64,000 nt of DNA, from positions 62,001-126,000 of the forward strand of contig NZ_SMDQ01000003.1 in NCBI RefSeq assembly GCF_012911975.1. The letters run 5' to 3'. A program made the translations under genes and the position numbers. This DNA comes from Nodosilinea sp. P-1105 (GTDB lineage Bacteria > Cyanobacteriota > Cyanobacteriia > Phormidesmidales > Phormidesmidaceae). The notes below the pieces were generated by a model. It was not told the origin of the DNA, did not search any database, and saw nothing but the letters and a program-made list of their open reading frames with translations. This document shows, in pieces, positions 45,281 to 54,572 of the stretch; positions within the stretch are counted from its first letter, which is position 1; every line of letters starts with the position of its first letter.

Positions 45281-46057
45281 ATGACGTATTGTCTCGGGGT
45301 GTTAGTCAAAGAGGGTCTGGTGTTGGCGGCTGATTCGCGCACCAATGCCGGGGTTGACTATATCTCTTCTTATCGCAAAATGTTTGACTTATCTCGGCCT
45401 GGGGACCGGGTGATTTTACTCTGCACCTCTGGGAATCTATCGGTGACTCAAGCCGTTGTGCATAACCTAACGGAAGATATTAAGCGCGATCGCCCGGACA
45501 ATCTATATGCCTTGCCCACGTTGTATGATATGGCGCGACACATTGGCGAGCACATTCGTCGGATGCAAGAGACCGATCGCCCCTGGTTGGAGAAGGATCG
45601 GGTTGATTTTCAATGTAGTTTCTTGCTAGCGGGACAAGTGCAGGGGGAGCCCCCAGGGCTGTATTTAATCTACAGCCAGGGCAACTGCATTCAGGCCACC
45701 CCAGAGACTCCTTTTTTGCAAATTGGTGAAACAAAGTATGGCAAGCCCATTTTGGATCGCACCCTAACGTTCGATTCACCGCTGGATGCGGTTGCCAAAT
45801 GTGCCTTGCTGTCCATTGACTCCACCATGCGCTCGAACCTGTCGGTGGGTCCACCGGTACATATGGCCATGTACAAGGCCGATACCTTTGCCGTTCGCCA
45901 TCGGGCTCAGTTTCAGGCGGGTGATCCCTACTTAATTAAGATGCGCAAGCATTGGGAGGTGGCGTTACGGGAGGCCTCCAGCAATATGCCTGACATCTCC
46001 TGGAACCAGGACGATATTGCACCTACGTTGGGCATTCCGGAACTGGAAGCCTTGTAG
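45281..46057 (+). CDS. Anbu-type proteasome-like peptidase
   Basis: A 258-residue Ntn-hydrolase of the Anbu (ancestral beta subunit) family, related to HslV and proteasome beta subunits. The start must be ATG 45281, because Thr2 (MTYCLGVLVKEGLVLAADSR) becomes the N-terminal nucleophile after Met removal; the upstream frame from 45236 would bury it. With Thr as residue 1, Asp17 and a Lys at 32 (SSYRKMFDL) fit the catalytic triad. RVILLCTSGNLSVTQAVV and QIGETKYGKPILDR are typical of Anbu. Anbu assembles into open rings; its substrates are not settled. Its usual neighbours in proteobacteria (ATP-grasp, alpha-E, transglutaminase genes) are absent. The 3' end overlaps the convergent phosphopantetheinyl transferase by 35 bp. 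Confidence 0.87.
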   Translation: MTYCLGVLVKEGLVLAADSRTNAGVDYISSYRKMFDLSRPGDRVILLCTSGNLSVTQAVVHNLTEDIKRDRPDNLYALPTLYDMARHIGEHIRRMQETDRPWLEKDRVDFQCSFLLAGQVQGEPPGLYLIYSQGNCIQATPETPFLQIGETKYGKPILDRTLTFDSPLDAVAKCALLSIDSTMRSNLSVGPPVHMAMYKADTFAVRHRAQFQAGDPYLIKMRKHWEVALREASSNMPDISWNQDDIAPTLGIPELEAL

Positions 46058-46877
46058 GCTGTGGGTGGTCATCGTGGATTAACTGTTTGGCGGTGGTTTG
46101 GTACAGCCGAATCTGGGGATGTGTGGTTAAATCTGAGGTCTGCACGGCGATCGCAGCGATGTACGCTGGGCTAGGCTGCCATTGGTAAATGTGCCAGCCC
46201 TGATCGTGCAGTGGGCCAGGGGTAATGGGGGCTGGTTGAGGGGCGATCGCTCCAGGGGGAATCGCTAGCTCGACAGAGGTCATAGATGCGGTCAGTCCTA
46301 ACCCTAGGGCCTTCAGGTAGGCTTCTTTGCCAGTCCAGTATTGTAAAAATCGGAGATTCGCCTGAGTTGGTTCGAGCCCTTGCACCGTAGCGGTTTCAGC
46401 AGGGGTCAAACAGCGTTGACACAGACTCGGTAGCTGTGACAAAAGTCGCACCAACTCGATATCAACCCCGATGGCTCTCCCCTGGCAGAGGGCAATGACG
46501 ACCCAGTCACCAGAGTGGGACAAGTTGAACTCTAGGGAACGCGACGGCGAGTCGTGCCGGTGCTGGACCGTAGGGTGTGTAAGCTTAAGGGCAGGTTTCC
46601 CCTGGGGACCGTAGGTGAAATCGAATGCTTTGGGTGGCTGTTGCAGGTATCCCCCTAAAATGTGGCGCAACGCCCCTCGACTGACAAGAAACGCTTGGCG
46701 ACCAGCGGGTCGACTGAGCCGTTGCAGTTTGCCGCGCTCTGAGGCGGATAAACAGGTCGCTAAAGCCTCAAGATCAGCACTAGAGTCCTCCGTCAACGGA
46801 ATCATCCACACATGGACAACATCGCCCAAGTCCGGAATTGGGCTTACAGAGGTGTCGGTAGAGCCGAACTGAGTCAT
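46023..46877 (-). CDS. 4'-phosphopantetheinyl transferase (Sfp/HetI type)
   Basis: A 284-residue Sfp-type transferase that attaches the phosphopantetheine arm of coenzyme A to carrier proteins. It is made of two pseudo-repeats. RLSRPAGRQAFLVSRGALRH lies in the first; FDFTYGPQGKPAL and FNLSHSGDWVVIALCQGRAI, then GVDIE (magnesium site, about 135-140) and WTGKEAYLKALGLGL (about 183-197) form the active site. In cyanobacteria one such enzyme may serve fatty-acid, polyketide and peptide carriers; no carrier or synthase gene is in the window. ATG 46877 gives MTQFGSTDTS. The last 35 bp overlap the convergent Anbu gene. Confidence 0.92.
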   Translation of the reverse strand: MTQFGSTDTSVSPIPDLGDVVHVWMIPLTEDSSADLEALATCLSASERGKLQRLSRPAGRQAFLVSRGALRHILGGYLQQPPKAFDFTYGPQGKPALKLTHPTVQHRHDSPSRSLEFNLSHSGDWVVIALCQGRAIGVDIELVRLLSQLPSLCQRCLTPAETATVQGLEPTQANLRFLQYWTGKEAYLKALGLGLTASMTSVELAIPPGAIAPQPAPITPGPLHDQGWHIYQWQPSPAYIAAIAVQTSDLTTHPQIRLYQTTAKQLIHDDHPQPTRLPVPECPT

Positions 46878-47309
46878 ATCCCAAATTTAGGCCATTTGGG
46901 GTCAAAAGGACAGCCATGCCACTTAGCTTTCATCAGGGGAGGACAAGTGGCTTAGTCGGCACCAAATACCGGCTAGATCGCGACTGAAAATTGCTGTCAA
47001 TGCGTTTAGCGTGTTCCAGCTAACTAAAACTTATCCGAAATCTTGCCGCGACCGGGCCCAACTGACCGAGTTCGCGTCCTGGACATGGCTGTTCTTTTCG
47101 TTGGGATACGCTGAGGGGGTTGCTGACTCGGATTGAGTATGGATCGATCGCAGCTATCTATCAATATTGTCAAGCCGAGTGGGCATGCTTGAATCACCGT
47201 CAGCCGTCAGCACAGCATGGGCTGAACAGCATGGGCTGGGGCGAGGGGACACTCGCTGGCCGCAAAGGCATTAGGCGGCCCTAATGCCTTTGATCCTGTA
47301 AGTACTGTG
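46878..47309. other. Intergenic region before the type II NAD(P)H dehydrogenase
   Basis: 432 bp between divergent genes. A 14-bp near-perfect tandem unit (ACAGCATGGGCTGA) lies at 47212-47238. A perfect 11-bp hairpin, AAAGGCATTAG (47264-47274) and CTAATGCCTTT (47281-47291), ends 18 bp before the downstream start and could affect translation or termination. No gene is seen. Confidence 0.6.
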
Positions 47310-48575
47310 ATGGGATTGTTCATGGGTATGCCTCCTCAGATGCAAGCGTACAATCACTCGACGCCATCAGATGTCCATCAACCTCAGACCAGGATATGCA
47401 TTTTAGGCGGTGGCTTTGGCGGCCTCTACTGCGCTCTGGCCTTGCATCGATATCTAAAGCGTTGGCCTCAGCCCGTTCAGGTCACCCTGGTGGAGCCCCG
47501 CGATCGCTTTACATTTACCCCCCTGCTCTATGAGCTGCTCACCGATGAGCTCAAACCCTGGGAAATTGCCCCCTCCTACCAGCAGCTACTGGGGCACACC
47601 TCGATTCAACAGCGGCAAGCTACGGTGAACACAATTGATCTGCCTAACCGCCTGGTCAAACTCCACCAGGGAGACTCCCTTCCCTATGACTACTTAGTGG
47701 TGGCGATGGGAAGTCAGATGCGCCCTCCAGCAGCCGTTGGCCACCAGGGCCAGGCCCTCCCCTTTTCCACCCTGGCAGATGTATGGCGGCTAGAGCAGCA
47801 GCTGGCCGATTTAGACCGGGCTGCCGCCACAGGGCTGGTCCAGGTGGTGGTGGCTGGGGCGGGGCCGAGCGGCGTGGAACTGGCCTGCAAATTAGCGGAT
47901 CGCCTGGGGGCCAAAGGACAGGTCACCATCTTAGACCGGCGGGGGAAAATTCTACGGGCCTATCCAGAACCCCTACGCCAGGCTGCGGCCAAAGCCCTGA
48001 AGCAACGGGGGGTTACTGTGTATTTAGGGGCTGCCATTCAGACTGTAGATGCCGCCACTGTCACCTATCAGTACCAGGGCCAAACCTGTCAGCAACCTGC
48101 CGATCTGGTGGTGTGGACCGTGGGGACCGTGCCTCGCTCCTGGCCTGGGCTCGATCCCCTAAAGCCATCCCCCCTGGGGCAGTGCTTAGTCCGTCCCACC
48201 CTACAGATCCCCCAGGATGACCGCGTGTTTGTGCTGGGGGATATGGCCGAAATGCCAATCATAACCCGCGATCGCCGACCAGGGTCAAGCGCCCCCATGA
48301 CGGCCCAATCCGCCTACCAGGCCGCTCCTGTGGTGGCCCATAATATTTGGGCATTGGCGGCGCAGCGGCCACTGCGATCCTTTGGGTATGTCCACCTGGG
48401 AGATATGCTCACCCTAGGGCGAAACAATGCCGTGGTGTGTGGCTTTGGCCTATGTATTACCGGCAGACTGGGCGCTGTTTCCCGTCGCTGGGCCTACTGG
48501 CTGCGGTTACCTACCGCCCATCACCGTTGGCGGGTGCTGCGCCATTGGCTTAGTTCAATTTTTATAACGTCTTAG
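47310..48575 (+). CDS. Type II NAD(P)H dehydrogenase (NDH-2)-like flavoprotein
   Basis: A 421-residue FAD/NAD(P)-dependent oxidoreductase of the NDH-2 group. The FAD-binding motif is RICILGGGFGGLYCALALHR (about 28-47), with VTLVEPRDRFTFTPLLYELL after it. The NAD(P)H motif is QVVVAGAGPSGVELACKLAD (about 180-199), and the second FAD contact is RVFVLGDMAEMP. No membrane helix is obvious; a C-terminal amphipathic region may attach it to the membrane. NDH-2 enzymes reduce quinones without proton pumping; in cyanobacteria some (NdbB) work in phylloquinone synthesis. The start is GTG 47307 or ATG 47310, with no clear ribosome site; a hairpin lies just before. Confidence 0.9.
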   Translation: MGLFMGMPPQMQAYNHSTPSDVHQPQTRICILGGGFGGLYCALALHRYLKRWPQPVQVTLVEPRDRFTFTPLLYELLTDELKPWEIAPSYQQLLGHTSIQQRQATVNTIDLPNRLVKLHQGDSLPYDYLVVAMGSQMRPPAAVGHQGQALPFSTLADVWRLEQQLADLDRAAATGLVQVVVAGAGPSGVELACKLADRLGAKGQVTILDRRGKILRAYPEPLRQAAAKALKQRGVTVYLGAAIQTVDAATVTYQYQGQTCQQPADLVVWTVGTVPRSWPGLDPLKPSPLGQCLVRPTLQIPQDDRVFVLGDMAEMPIITRDRRPGSSAPMTAQSAYQAAPVVAHNIWALAAQRPLRSFGYVHLGDMLTLGRNNAVVCGFGLCITGRLGAVSRRWAYWLRLPTAHHRWRVLRHWLSSIFITS

Positions 48576-48671
48576 GGGGTCCCCGATAGGGTTGTCCCTG
48601 ACCGGTGCATCCTAACCGATGGGGATGACTATACCTTGGCCATTTCCGCTGCTGTTAGCCCTAGTATTGCT

Positions 48672-50522
48672 ATGAATGACTTCTTTAAAGGTTTTGAGCA
48701 ACTGTTGGAACTGGCCAAGACCCTGGAAGAAAAAGCCGAAAACGGCGAGTTGAAAACAAACGTCCAGATTAACGCCCGCGGGCTCAGCAGTATTCCCCGC
48801 CAGGGAAACATTCCTGATATGGGGGTCAGCAAAATGGGCCGTAATTCCGGTGCCCCTTCCCCCGACGATGATGTCATCATCACCCCACCCCCCACCTCCC
48901 CTACCTCCCCATCTAGTCCTCCACCCGCCCCCACCATCCAAGACGTCGGTGGCCTTTCTGACACCCTCCAGGAGTTGCGCGAGCTGGTGGAAATTCCCCT
49001 CAAACGTCCAGATGTGCTAGCCAAGCTGGGGTTAGAGCCCACCCGGGGGGTATTGCTCGTGGGGCCGCCCGGGACCGGCAAAACCCTGACAGCCCGCTCC
49101 CTGGCAGAGGATCTAGGGGTAAACTACATCGCCATTGTTGGCCCTGAGGTGATGGGTAAATATTACGGGGAGGCCGAAGCGCGCCTGCGAGCCATTTTCG
49201 ACAAGGCTAAAAAGGCGGCTCCCTGTCTGGTGTTCATTGATGAAATCGATAGTCTCGCCCCCGATCGCAGCAAAGTGGAAGGGGAAGTGGAGAAACGCCT
49301 AGTCGCTACTTTGCTGGGATTGATGGATGGTTTTGCCCAAACGAATGGGGTGATTGTGCTAGCGGCCACCAACCGTCCCGACCATTTGGACCCAGCCCTG
49401 CGGCGACCAGGGCGATTTGACCGAGAAGTGGCCTTTCGGGTACCGGATCGCCAGGGACGGTTAGAGATTTTGCAGATTCAAACCCGGGAGATGCCTCTGG
49501 ATGAGGTGAATCTGGAAGGGATTGCTGACCTGGCGGTGGGGCTGGTGGGCGCTGACCTCAAAGCTCTGTGCCAAAAGGCAGCCTATCTGGCCCTGCGGCG
49601 GCAGGTGCCCTCCCTCACGGGCCCCATGCCGGACGAGATGACCCTGGTCCAAGCCGACTTTTTACAGGCGATTAAAGCAATCAAACCCTCGGTCCTGCGA
49701 TCGGTGGAAGTGGAGTCTCCGGCGATCGCCTGGGAGGATATTGGCGGCTTAGAGGCGATCAAGCAAACCCTGCAGGAGTCCGTGGAAGGGGCGCTGTTAT
49801 ATCCTGAACTGTATGCCCAAACGGGGGCCAAGGCGCCACGGGGGTTGCTGTTGTGGGGGCCACCTGGTACTGGCAAAACCCTATTGGCGAAGGCGGTAGC
49901 CGCCCAAGCCCGAGCCAACTTTATCGCGGTCAATGGCCCAGAGTTGCTCAGCCGTTGGGTGGGGGCGGCAGAACAAGCGGTGCGCGAACTATTTGCTAAA
50001 GCCCGTCAAGCCGCTCCCTGTGTCATCTTCATTGATGAAATTGACACGCTGGTGCCCGCCCGGGGGCAGTTTCAAGGCGACTCAGGAGTCAGCGATCGGG
50101 TGGTGGGGCAACTGTTGACAGAGCTAGATGGGTTGCAGAGCTGTCCTAACGTGCTGCTGATTGGCGCCACCAATCGTCCCAGCGCCCTGGACCCAGCTAT
50201 CCTGCGCTCAGGCCGACTGGACCTACAGTTGGAAGTGGGGCTACCCAATGCCGATAGCCGCAGGGCAATTTTGCAGGTCCACAACAGCGATCGCCCCTTG
50301 CAGGGTATAGACCTGAACAATTGGGCCAGTCGCACCGAAGGCTGGAATGGGGCTGACCTGGCCCTGTTAAGCAACCAGGCCGCCCTAGAGGCGATTCGTG
50401 AATACCGGGCCCAAGGGTTAGATGATCCCAGTCAACTTCAAATAAGCGCTAACCATTGGGAACAGGCCTATCTTGCTCTTATGCGTCAACGGCAATCAGC
50501 CCTCGGTGGGCCAGCAACCTAA
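48672..50522 (+). CDS. CDC48-like double AAA+ ATPase
   Basis: A 616-residue protein with two AAA modules. Module 1 (about 90-320): DVGGLSDTLQELRELVEIPL, Walker A GPPGTGKTLTA, Walker B CLVFIDEIDSLAPDRS and RRPGRFDREVAFRVPDRQG. Module 2 (about 350-600): DIGGLEAIKQTLQESVEGAL, GPPGTGKTLLAKAVA, CVIFIDEIDTLVPARG and ILRSGRLDLQLEVGLP. The usual CDC48/p97 N-domain is replaced by a helical segment (FFKGFEQLLELAKTLEEKAE) and a Pro/Ser linker. It is likely a hexameric unfoldase or segregase with unknown adaptors. ATG 48672 is chosen; TTG 48636, preceded by GGGG, is possible and would add 12 residues. It follows the NDH-2 gene by about 100 bp on the same strand. Confidence 0.88.
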   Translation: MNDFFKGFEQLLELAKTLEEKAENGELKTNVQINARGLSSIPRQGNIPDMGVSKMGRNSGAPSPDDDVIITPPPTSPTSPSSPPPAPTIQDVGGLSDTLQELRELVEIPLKRPDVLAKLGLEPTRGVLLVGPPGTGKTLTARSLAEDLGVNYIAIVGPEVMGKYYGEAEARLRAIFDKAKKAAPCLVFIDEIDSLAPDRSKVEGEVEKRLVATLLGLMDGFAQTNGVIVLAATNRPDHLDPALRRPGRFDREVAFRVPDRQGRLEILQIQTREMPLDEVNLEGIADLAVGLVGADLKALCQKAAYLALRRQVPSLTGPMPDEMTLVQADFLQAIKAIKPSVLRSVEVESPAIAWEDIGGLEAIKQTLQESVEGALLYPELYAQTGAKAPRGLLLWGPPGTGKTLLAKAVAAQARANFIAVNGPELLSRWVGAAEQAVRELFAKARQAAPCVIFIDEIDTLVPARGQFQGDSGVSDRVVGQLLTELDGLQSCPNVLLIGATNRPSALDPAILRSGRLDLQLEVGLPNADSRRAILQVHNSDRPLQGIDLNNWASRTEGWNGADLALLSNQAALEAIREYRAQGLDDPSQLQISANHWEQAYLALMRQRQSALGGPAT

Positions 50523-50674
50523 GATTGGCTGATAGATATCTGACCGAATCTGATTGAGGGTTTCAGGGGCCGGGTAGTAGGTCTCAGGACCAGTTGACCA
50601 ACGTATGCCGGAGATTACTAGCGTGCCAGGCTGGTGTTCAGTCAAAACAATTAATGACGGGAGATGGGACTTAG

Positions 50675-50710
50675 GGTTCACGGTTTAAGGCAAGCCGTAG
50701 ACCGTGAACC
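50675..50710. terminator. Stem-loop between AAA ATPase and formamidase genes
   Basis: GGTTCACGGT (50675-50684) and ACCGTGAACC (50701-50710) form a perfect 10-bp stem with 16-nt loop. GTAGACC is repeated on both sides. No T-run, so a role in termination is uncertain. Confidence 0.45.
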
Positions 50711-50772
50711 GTAGACCTTGCACCGCAGACCCTGTTAACCCGTTACTTCTGGCTTGACAGCCTACTAGTAAT

Positions 50773-50789
50773 CTGCGCAATTTGCGCAG
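50773..50789 (-). terminator. Palindrome after the formamidase stop
   Basis: CTGCGCAA-T-TTGCGCAG is a perfect 8-bp palindrome with a one-base centre, 5 bp past the stop on the minus strand. A stem with so small a loop cannot close fully, so it may rather be a protein-binding site. Confidence 0.4.
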
Positions 50790-50793
50790 TCTC

Positions 50794-52194
50794 CTAATCT
50801 GCCGAAGGTTTGGGCTTAACGTTTTCTGCGGCAAAAATTCCCTTCGGAATAATGCCGTGGACCCCCCAATTACCATCAACCACTTGGGTAATGGCAAAGT
50901 CTGCCCCTACGGTCATCAGGGAAAAAGCCTCGTCTTCGCTCATGGTCATGCCGTTCATTAGAAAGTCGCGCATTTTAGCCGAGCTATCTTTCAGCGCTGG
51001 GTCCAAAGACGACAATTCATAGATTCTGGATTGGGCCTCATCTCCCAGGGCCTCCAGATAGTTAGGGTAGGTAAAGCCATGGACAATCCAAGCTTCGGCG
51101 GTTTCCAGCAAAGGATAGTTCACCCCTTCAAGAATAGTGCCAGCTAAGTCTGCTTGCTTGTGCAAGACAAATTGAAAGATGCCATCCATAGAGGTTTCAA
51201 TGGCGGTGCCATCCAGTTCTCCATCCCCTTGGGAGGCATGGGCATCTCCGGCAGAAAACAGAGCCCCAGGGACGGCCACCGGGTAATACATGGTGGTGCC
51301 AATACCAATGTTGCGGTTATCAATATTGCCACCAAAGTAGCTGGGAGGAATAGAATCCACGATGTCGGCTTCACTGGGGGCAACTCCCATCGAACCCATG
51401 TGTAGCCGTAGGGGAATTTTCACCCCGTCTAAGGTTTCGTCAATCTGGGTGACCGTAGCCGGATCGACAATAATGCCAGGGTAGTCGATGGTTTCGTGCA
51501 GGGTGCCATCGGGGGTGGTTTGGGGAGTCCACTGGTAGCGATAAACCGCTTCAGCCCAATTTTCTGCTCCGGTGGCATCCATTTCGTAGATGGTGATCAC
51601 TTCCCGGGGCTTGGGGTCTTCTTTCAAGTTGTCGTACTGGAACCCCCACCAAGCAGCGGCATTAGAGCCAAAGGCTTTGCCTGCATACAGCGGGTTGCCA
51701 CTGGGCCGAGGCTTCAAATCAATCACCCGGACCTCTAAGAGATCGCCAGGTTCGGCCCCACACACATAGACAGGCCCGGTCAGAATATGAACCCCAGGAC
51801 CGCGATCGCTTACAGTCTTTTCATCAGCCGTCCAATGATAAATACTTTCAATGGCAGGATCGCCAGCAGCCATGCGCTCGTAGTCATCTCCAGCATGGTG
51901 GGTAATCGTTTCTAGGGTGACGTAGTCCTGGGAGTTGACCGTCACTAGCGGGTCCAGGTTTTTGCTGTAAAAGCCCCAATGTACTGTTTCAGGACTGGCT
52001 ACCAGCTTGTAATGGTGAGGGCTACTGGTGGGGCTGGTGCAACTTGTGGGTAGGGTCGATTCGATCGGTGGCAATGCCCCCTCAACCGCAGCAAGACTTG
52101 CAGGCCAGACCCCAATCAACCAGCTTAGGACCAAGGTTACCCCAAATAATAACCCCCAGGGCTTAAACCAACGCCCTTTGCGATATTCAGTCAT
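50794..52194 (-). CDS. Secreted acetamidase/formamidase family protein
   Basis: A 466-residue FmdA/AmdA-family amidohydrolase. The signal peptide is basic start MTEYRKGRWFKPWGLLF, hydrophobic core GVTLVLSWLIGVW and cleavage near PASLA-AVE. The mature enzyme has TLETITHHAGDDYERMAAGD, GPVYVCGAEPGDLLEVRVID, HMGSMGVAPSE, FGGNIDNRNIGIGTTMYYPV and GDAHASQGDGELDGTAIETS, which are the conserved metal and active-site stretches of the family. Members hydrolyse formamide, acetamide or related amides; an exported form would act in the periplasm. Substrate cannot be fixed by sequence. Not in an obvious operon; rlmN is 165 bp upstream on the same strand. Confidence 0.9.
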   Translation of the reverse strand: MTEYRKGRWFKPWGLLFGVTLVLSWLIGVWPASLAAVEGALPPIESTLPTSCTSPTSSPHHYKLVASPETVHWGFYSKNLDPLVTVNSQDYVTLETITHHAGDDYERMAAGDPAIESIYHWTADEKTVSDRGPGVHILTGPVYVCGAEPGDLLEVRVIDLKPRPSGNPLYAGKAFGSNAAAWWGFQYDNLKEDPKPREVITIYEMDATGAENWAEAVYRYQWTPQTTPDGTLHETIDYPGIIVDPATVTQIDETLDGVKIPLRLHMGSMGVAPSEADIVDSIPPSYFGGNIDNRNIGIGTTMYYPVAVPGALFSAGDAHASQGDGELDGTAIETSMDGIFQFVLHKQADLAGTILEGVNYPLLETAEAWIVHGFTYPNYLEALGDEAQSRIYELSSLDPALKDSSAKMRDFLMNGMTMSEDEAFSLMTVGADFAITQVVDGNWGVHGIIPKGIFAAENVKPKPSAD

Positions 52195-52359
52195 GGTTAC
52201 TGTCCTTAAGCGAATAAACGACCAATGCGCTTCAATTCTTCCTTAAGGACAATAAGCCGTCTGTATATAAAACAACTTGCTATAACAACTTGCCTGCGTT
52301 CAAGGCATCGGTACAGTAGGTTCTTTGCTGTGCCCAGGTCTTCAAGTCTGGGGCTATCG

Positions 52360-53481
52360 TCAGCCTAAGGTTGTGGTATCTGACCCGGCGGCAGCGAGAT
52401 TCCCCTTAGAGGCCCGCAGCTGTCCACAGGCCGCGTTTTCCTCTAAGCCACGGGAATAGCGGACGCTGACGGCAATGTGGCGAGATTCTAAAGCCGCTAC
52501 AAAACTACTGATGCTGGCTTCACTGGGTCGCTGATAGTCGGCCTCATCGATCGGGTTGTAGGGAATCAAGTTGACATGGCTCTGGAAGCCGCGCAAATGC
52601 TGGGCCAGTTCAGCCGCATGACGGGGTTGATCGTTCAGCCCCGCCAGCAAAATATACTCAAAGCTGACCCGTCGCCCGGTCAATTTGACATAATCGCGGC
52701 ATTCATCCAGCAGGGTTTCCAGCGGATAGGCTTTGGCGCTAGGAATCAACTGGAGCCGTTGGGCTTGGTTAGAGGCGTGCAAACTCACCGCCAGGGTGAC
52801 CTGCAGCTGCTCGTCCGCCAGTTTGCGAATCCGCCCCGGTAGGCCCACGGTCGATAGGGTGATGGCCCGCTGACTAATGCCCACATCCTGATTGAGGCAG
52901 CGAATCGCCGCCACCACAGAGTCAGTATTCAGCAGCGGTTCCCCCATACCCATAAACACAATATGACTAACCCGTTGGCCAAAGTCAGCCTGCACCGTCA
53001 ACACTTGATCGACAATTTCGTGACAATACAGGTTGCGCAAAAAGCCGCCCTTACCCGTGGCGCAAAAGTCGCAGGCCATGGGGCAACCCACCTGCGATGA
53101 AACACACACCGTCAGCCGGTTTGCAGAGGGGATACCCACAGTTTCAATAATTTGGCCATCCCCCAGGCGCAGCAGGTATTTGACCGTACCGTCCCTGGCC
53201 ACAGCCCGGTGATGTAGGGTAGAGCGACCAATGACCACCTGCGACATCGCTTGTCGCCAGGCTTTGGGGAAGACGGTGATATCTTGCAGCGATCGCGCCC
53301 CCTTTTTGTACAGCCAGTTGTGCAGTTGTTTGCCTCGATAGGCCGGTTGCCCATGGGCCTGTACCCATTCTGTCAAGGCCTCTAGGGATAACCCCAGCAG
53401 GTAAGTTTCAGAGGCTACTTCCCCCGCCTCGGCACCAGGAGCATCGGCAGGCATGATCGGGGACAGGGAGGTAGTAGCCAT
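52360..53481 (-). CDS. rlmN: 23S rRNA (adenine(2503)-C(2))-methyltransferase RlmN
   Basis: A 373-residue radical SAM enzyme that methylates A2503 of 23S rRNA and A37 of some tRNAs. The cluster cysteines are in [20 protein letters not shown] (CX3CX2C). [47 protein letters not shown] and [17 protein letters not shown] are conserved, and the resolving cysteine is in [12 protein letters not shown] near the C-terminus. The N-terminal 27 residues are variable. A few residues would be lost if a later ATG were used, but ATG 53481 is preferred. Confidence 0.97.
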   Translation of the reverse strand: MATTSLSPIMPADAPGAEAGEVASETYLLGLSLEALTEWVQAHGQPAYRGKQLHNWLYKKGARSLQDITVFPKAWRQAMSQVVIGRSTLHHRAVARDGTVKYLLRLGDGQIIETVGIPSANRLTVCVSSQVGCPMACDFCATGKGGFLRNLYCHEIVDQVLTVQADFGQRVSHIVFMGMGEPLLNTDSVVAAIRCLNQDVGISQRAITLSTVGLPGRIRKLADEQLQVTLAVSLHASNQAQRLQLIPSAKAYPLETLLDECRDYVKLTGRRVSFEYILLAGLNDQPRHAAELAQHLRGFQSHVNLIPYNPIDEADYQRPSEASISSFVAALESRHIAVSVRYSRGLEENAACGQLRASKGNLAAAGSDTTTLG

Positions 53482-53570
53482 GGCGAAGGTCGAAATACAG
53501 GGTCTTCTATGGTAACGGGGTTAACCCAGTCTAACCATATCGGCCGATTAAGATAGCTGATGGTTGATAT

Positions 53571-54464
53571 TCAGGGCCGGTTGCGGCTAGGGAAATCCTT
53601 AGTTTTAGTTGTCGGGTCTAGGGGAGGGGCAGTATCTTCCATCAGACGCACTAGGCCATCGGTTAGCAACTCAGGGTTCATAAACACCACCTTTGAATTC
53701 TCGCTAGCACCCAGTTTTTGGTTGGCTTCAACATAGCTTTGAGCCAACAGATATTTCAGAATTTCAGCGGTATTATTGGCTCCAACCCCTTGGGCCGCAT
53801 CTTGGGTGCCCTGCTGCAACGCTTTCGACAACATTTGGATGGACTCCACCGTAGCCTCAGCCCGTTCAATGGTAGCCTTCCGATCCCCCTGGGCTTCTAG
53901 CACAGCCGCTCGGCTTTTCAACTGTGCTGCCTGTTCCTTCTGCATTGAACGTCTCACCTCTTCCGGCGGAATGATTTCCTGCACCTCCACCCGCGTCACC
54001 TTAACCCCCCAGGGTTCAGTGGCTTCGTCCAATTGAGACAACAACTTCTGGTTCAACTCATCCCGCGACGAAAACGTTTCTTCAAACTCCATTCTGCCGA
54101 TTGCCGATCGCAGGGTGGTGGTCACTAGCTCTTTGATCGCCTCTTCCACATCTTCAATGGCGTAGTAGGTCAACTCCAACTCTAAAATACGCCAGTACAC
54201 CACGGCATCCACATCCAAGGACACATTATTCTTAGTGATTGCTCCTTGTTTGGGCACATCTAACAATTGCTCCCGCACCGTGTCCTTCAGCACGATGGAG
54301 TCAAACACGGGCACAATAAAGTTAAGTCCAGGTTTGAGTTTGCGATGGTACCGGCCCAAACGCTCCACGAGTGCTTCGTTGCCCTGGTTAATAATTCGCA
54401 CCGAACCAAAGGTATAGCCAGTGATGATTAAGGCCAGAATACCGATAATTGTTGAAGTAGGCAC
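53571..54464 (-). CDS. SPFH/Band 7 (stomatin/paraslipin-like) membrane protein
   Basis: A 297-residue stomatin-type protein. One N-terminal hairpin or anchor, TIIGILALIITGYTFGS, is followed by the SPFH domain: RIINQGNEALVERLGRYHRK, PGLNFIVPVFDSIVLKD, VREQLLDVPKQGAITKNNVS and AIGRMEFEETFSSRDELNQK. A coiled-coil region (about 165-210) includes RRSMQKEQAAQLKSRAAVLE, ending in the variable LLTDGLVRLMEDTAPPLD. Such proteins form large membrane oligomers that organise microdomains and proteases. The NfeD-type partner often found beside them is absent. Confidence 0.92.
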   Translation of the reverse strand: MPTSTIIGILALIITGYTFGSVRIINQGNEALVERLGRYHRKLKPGLNFIVPVFDSIVLKDTVREQLLDVPKQGAITKNNVSLDVDAVVYWRILELELTYYAIEDVEEAIKELVTTTLRSAIGRMEFEETFSSRDELNQKLLSQLDEATEPWGVKVTRVEVQEIIPPEEVRRSMQKEQAAQLKSRAAVLEAQGDRKATIERAEATVESIQMLSKALQQGTQDAAQGVGANNTAEILKYLLAQSYVEANQKLGASENSKVVFMNPELLTDGLVRLMEDTAPPLDPTTKTKDFPSRNRP

Positions 54465-54572
54465 AGCAATAGTCTCGCAGTAGGTAACAATCAGCTGATC
54501 ATATAGTTCAAGTTTACTCAGTTCTTTTTGCAGTGGGCTATGGAGCCAGCAAATTACTCTAACTCCATATCT

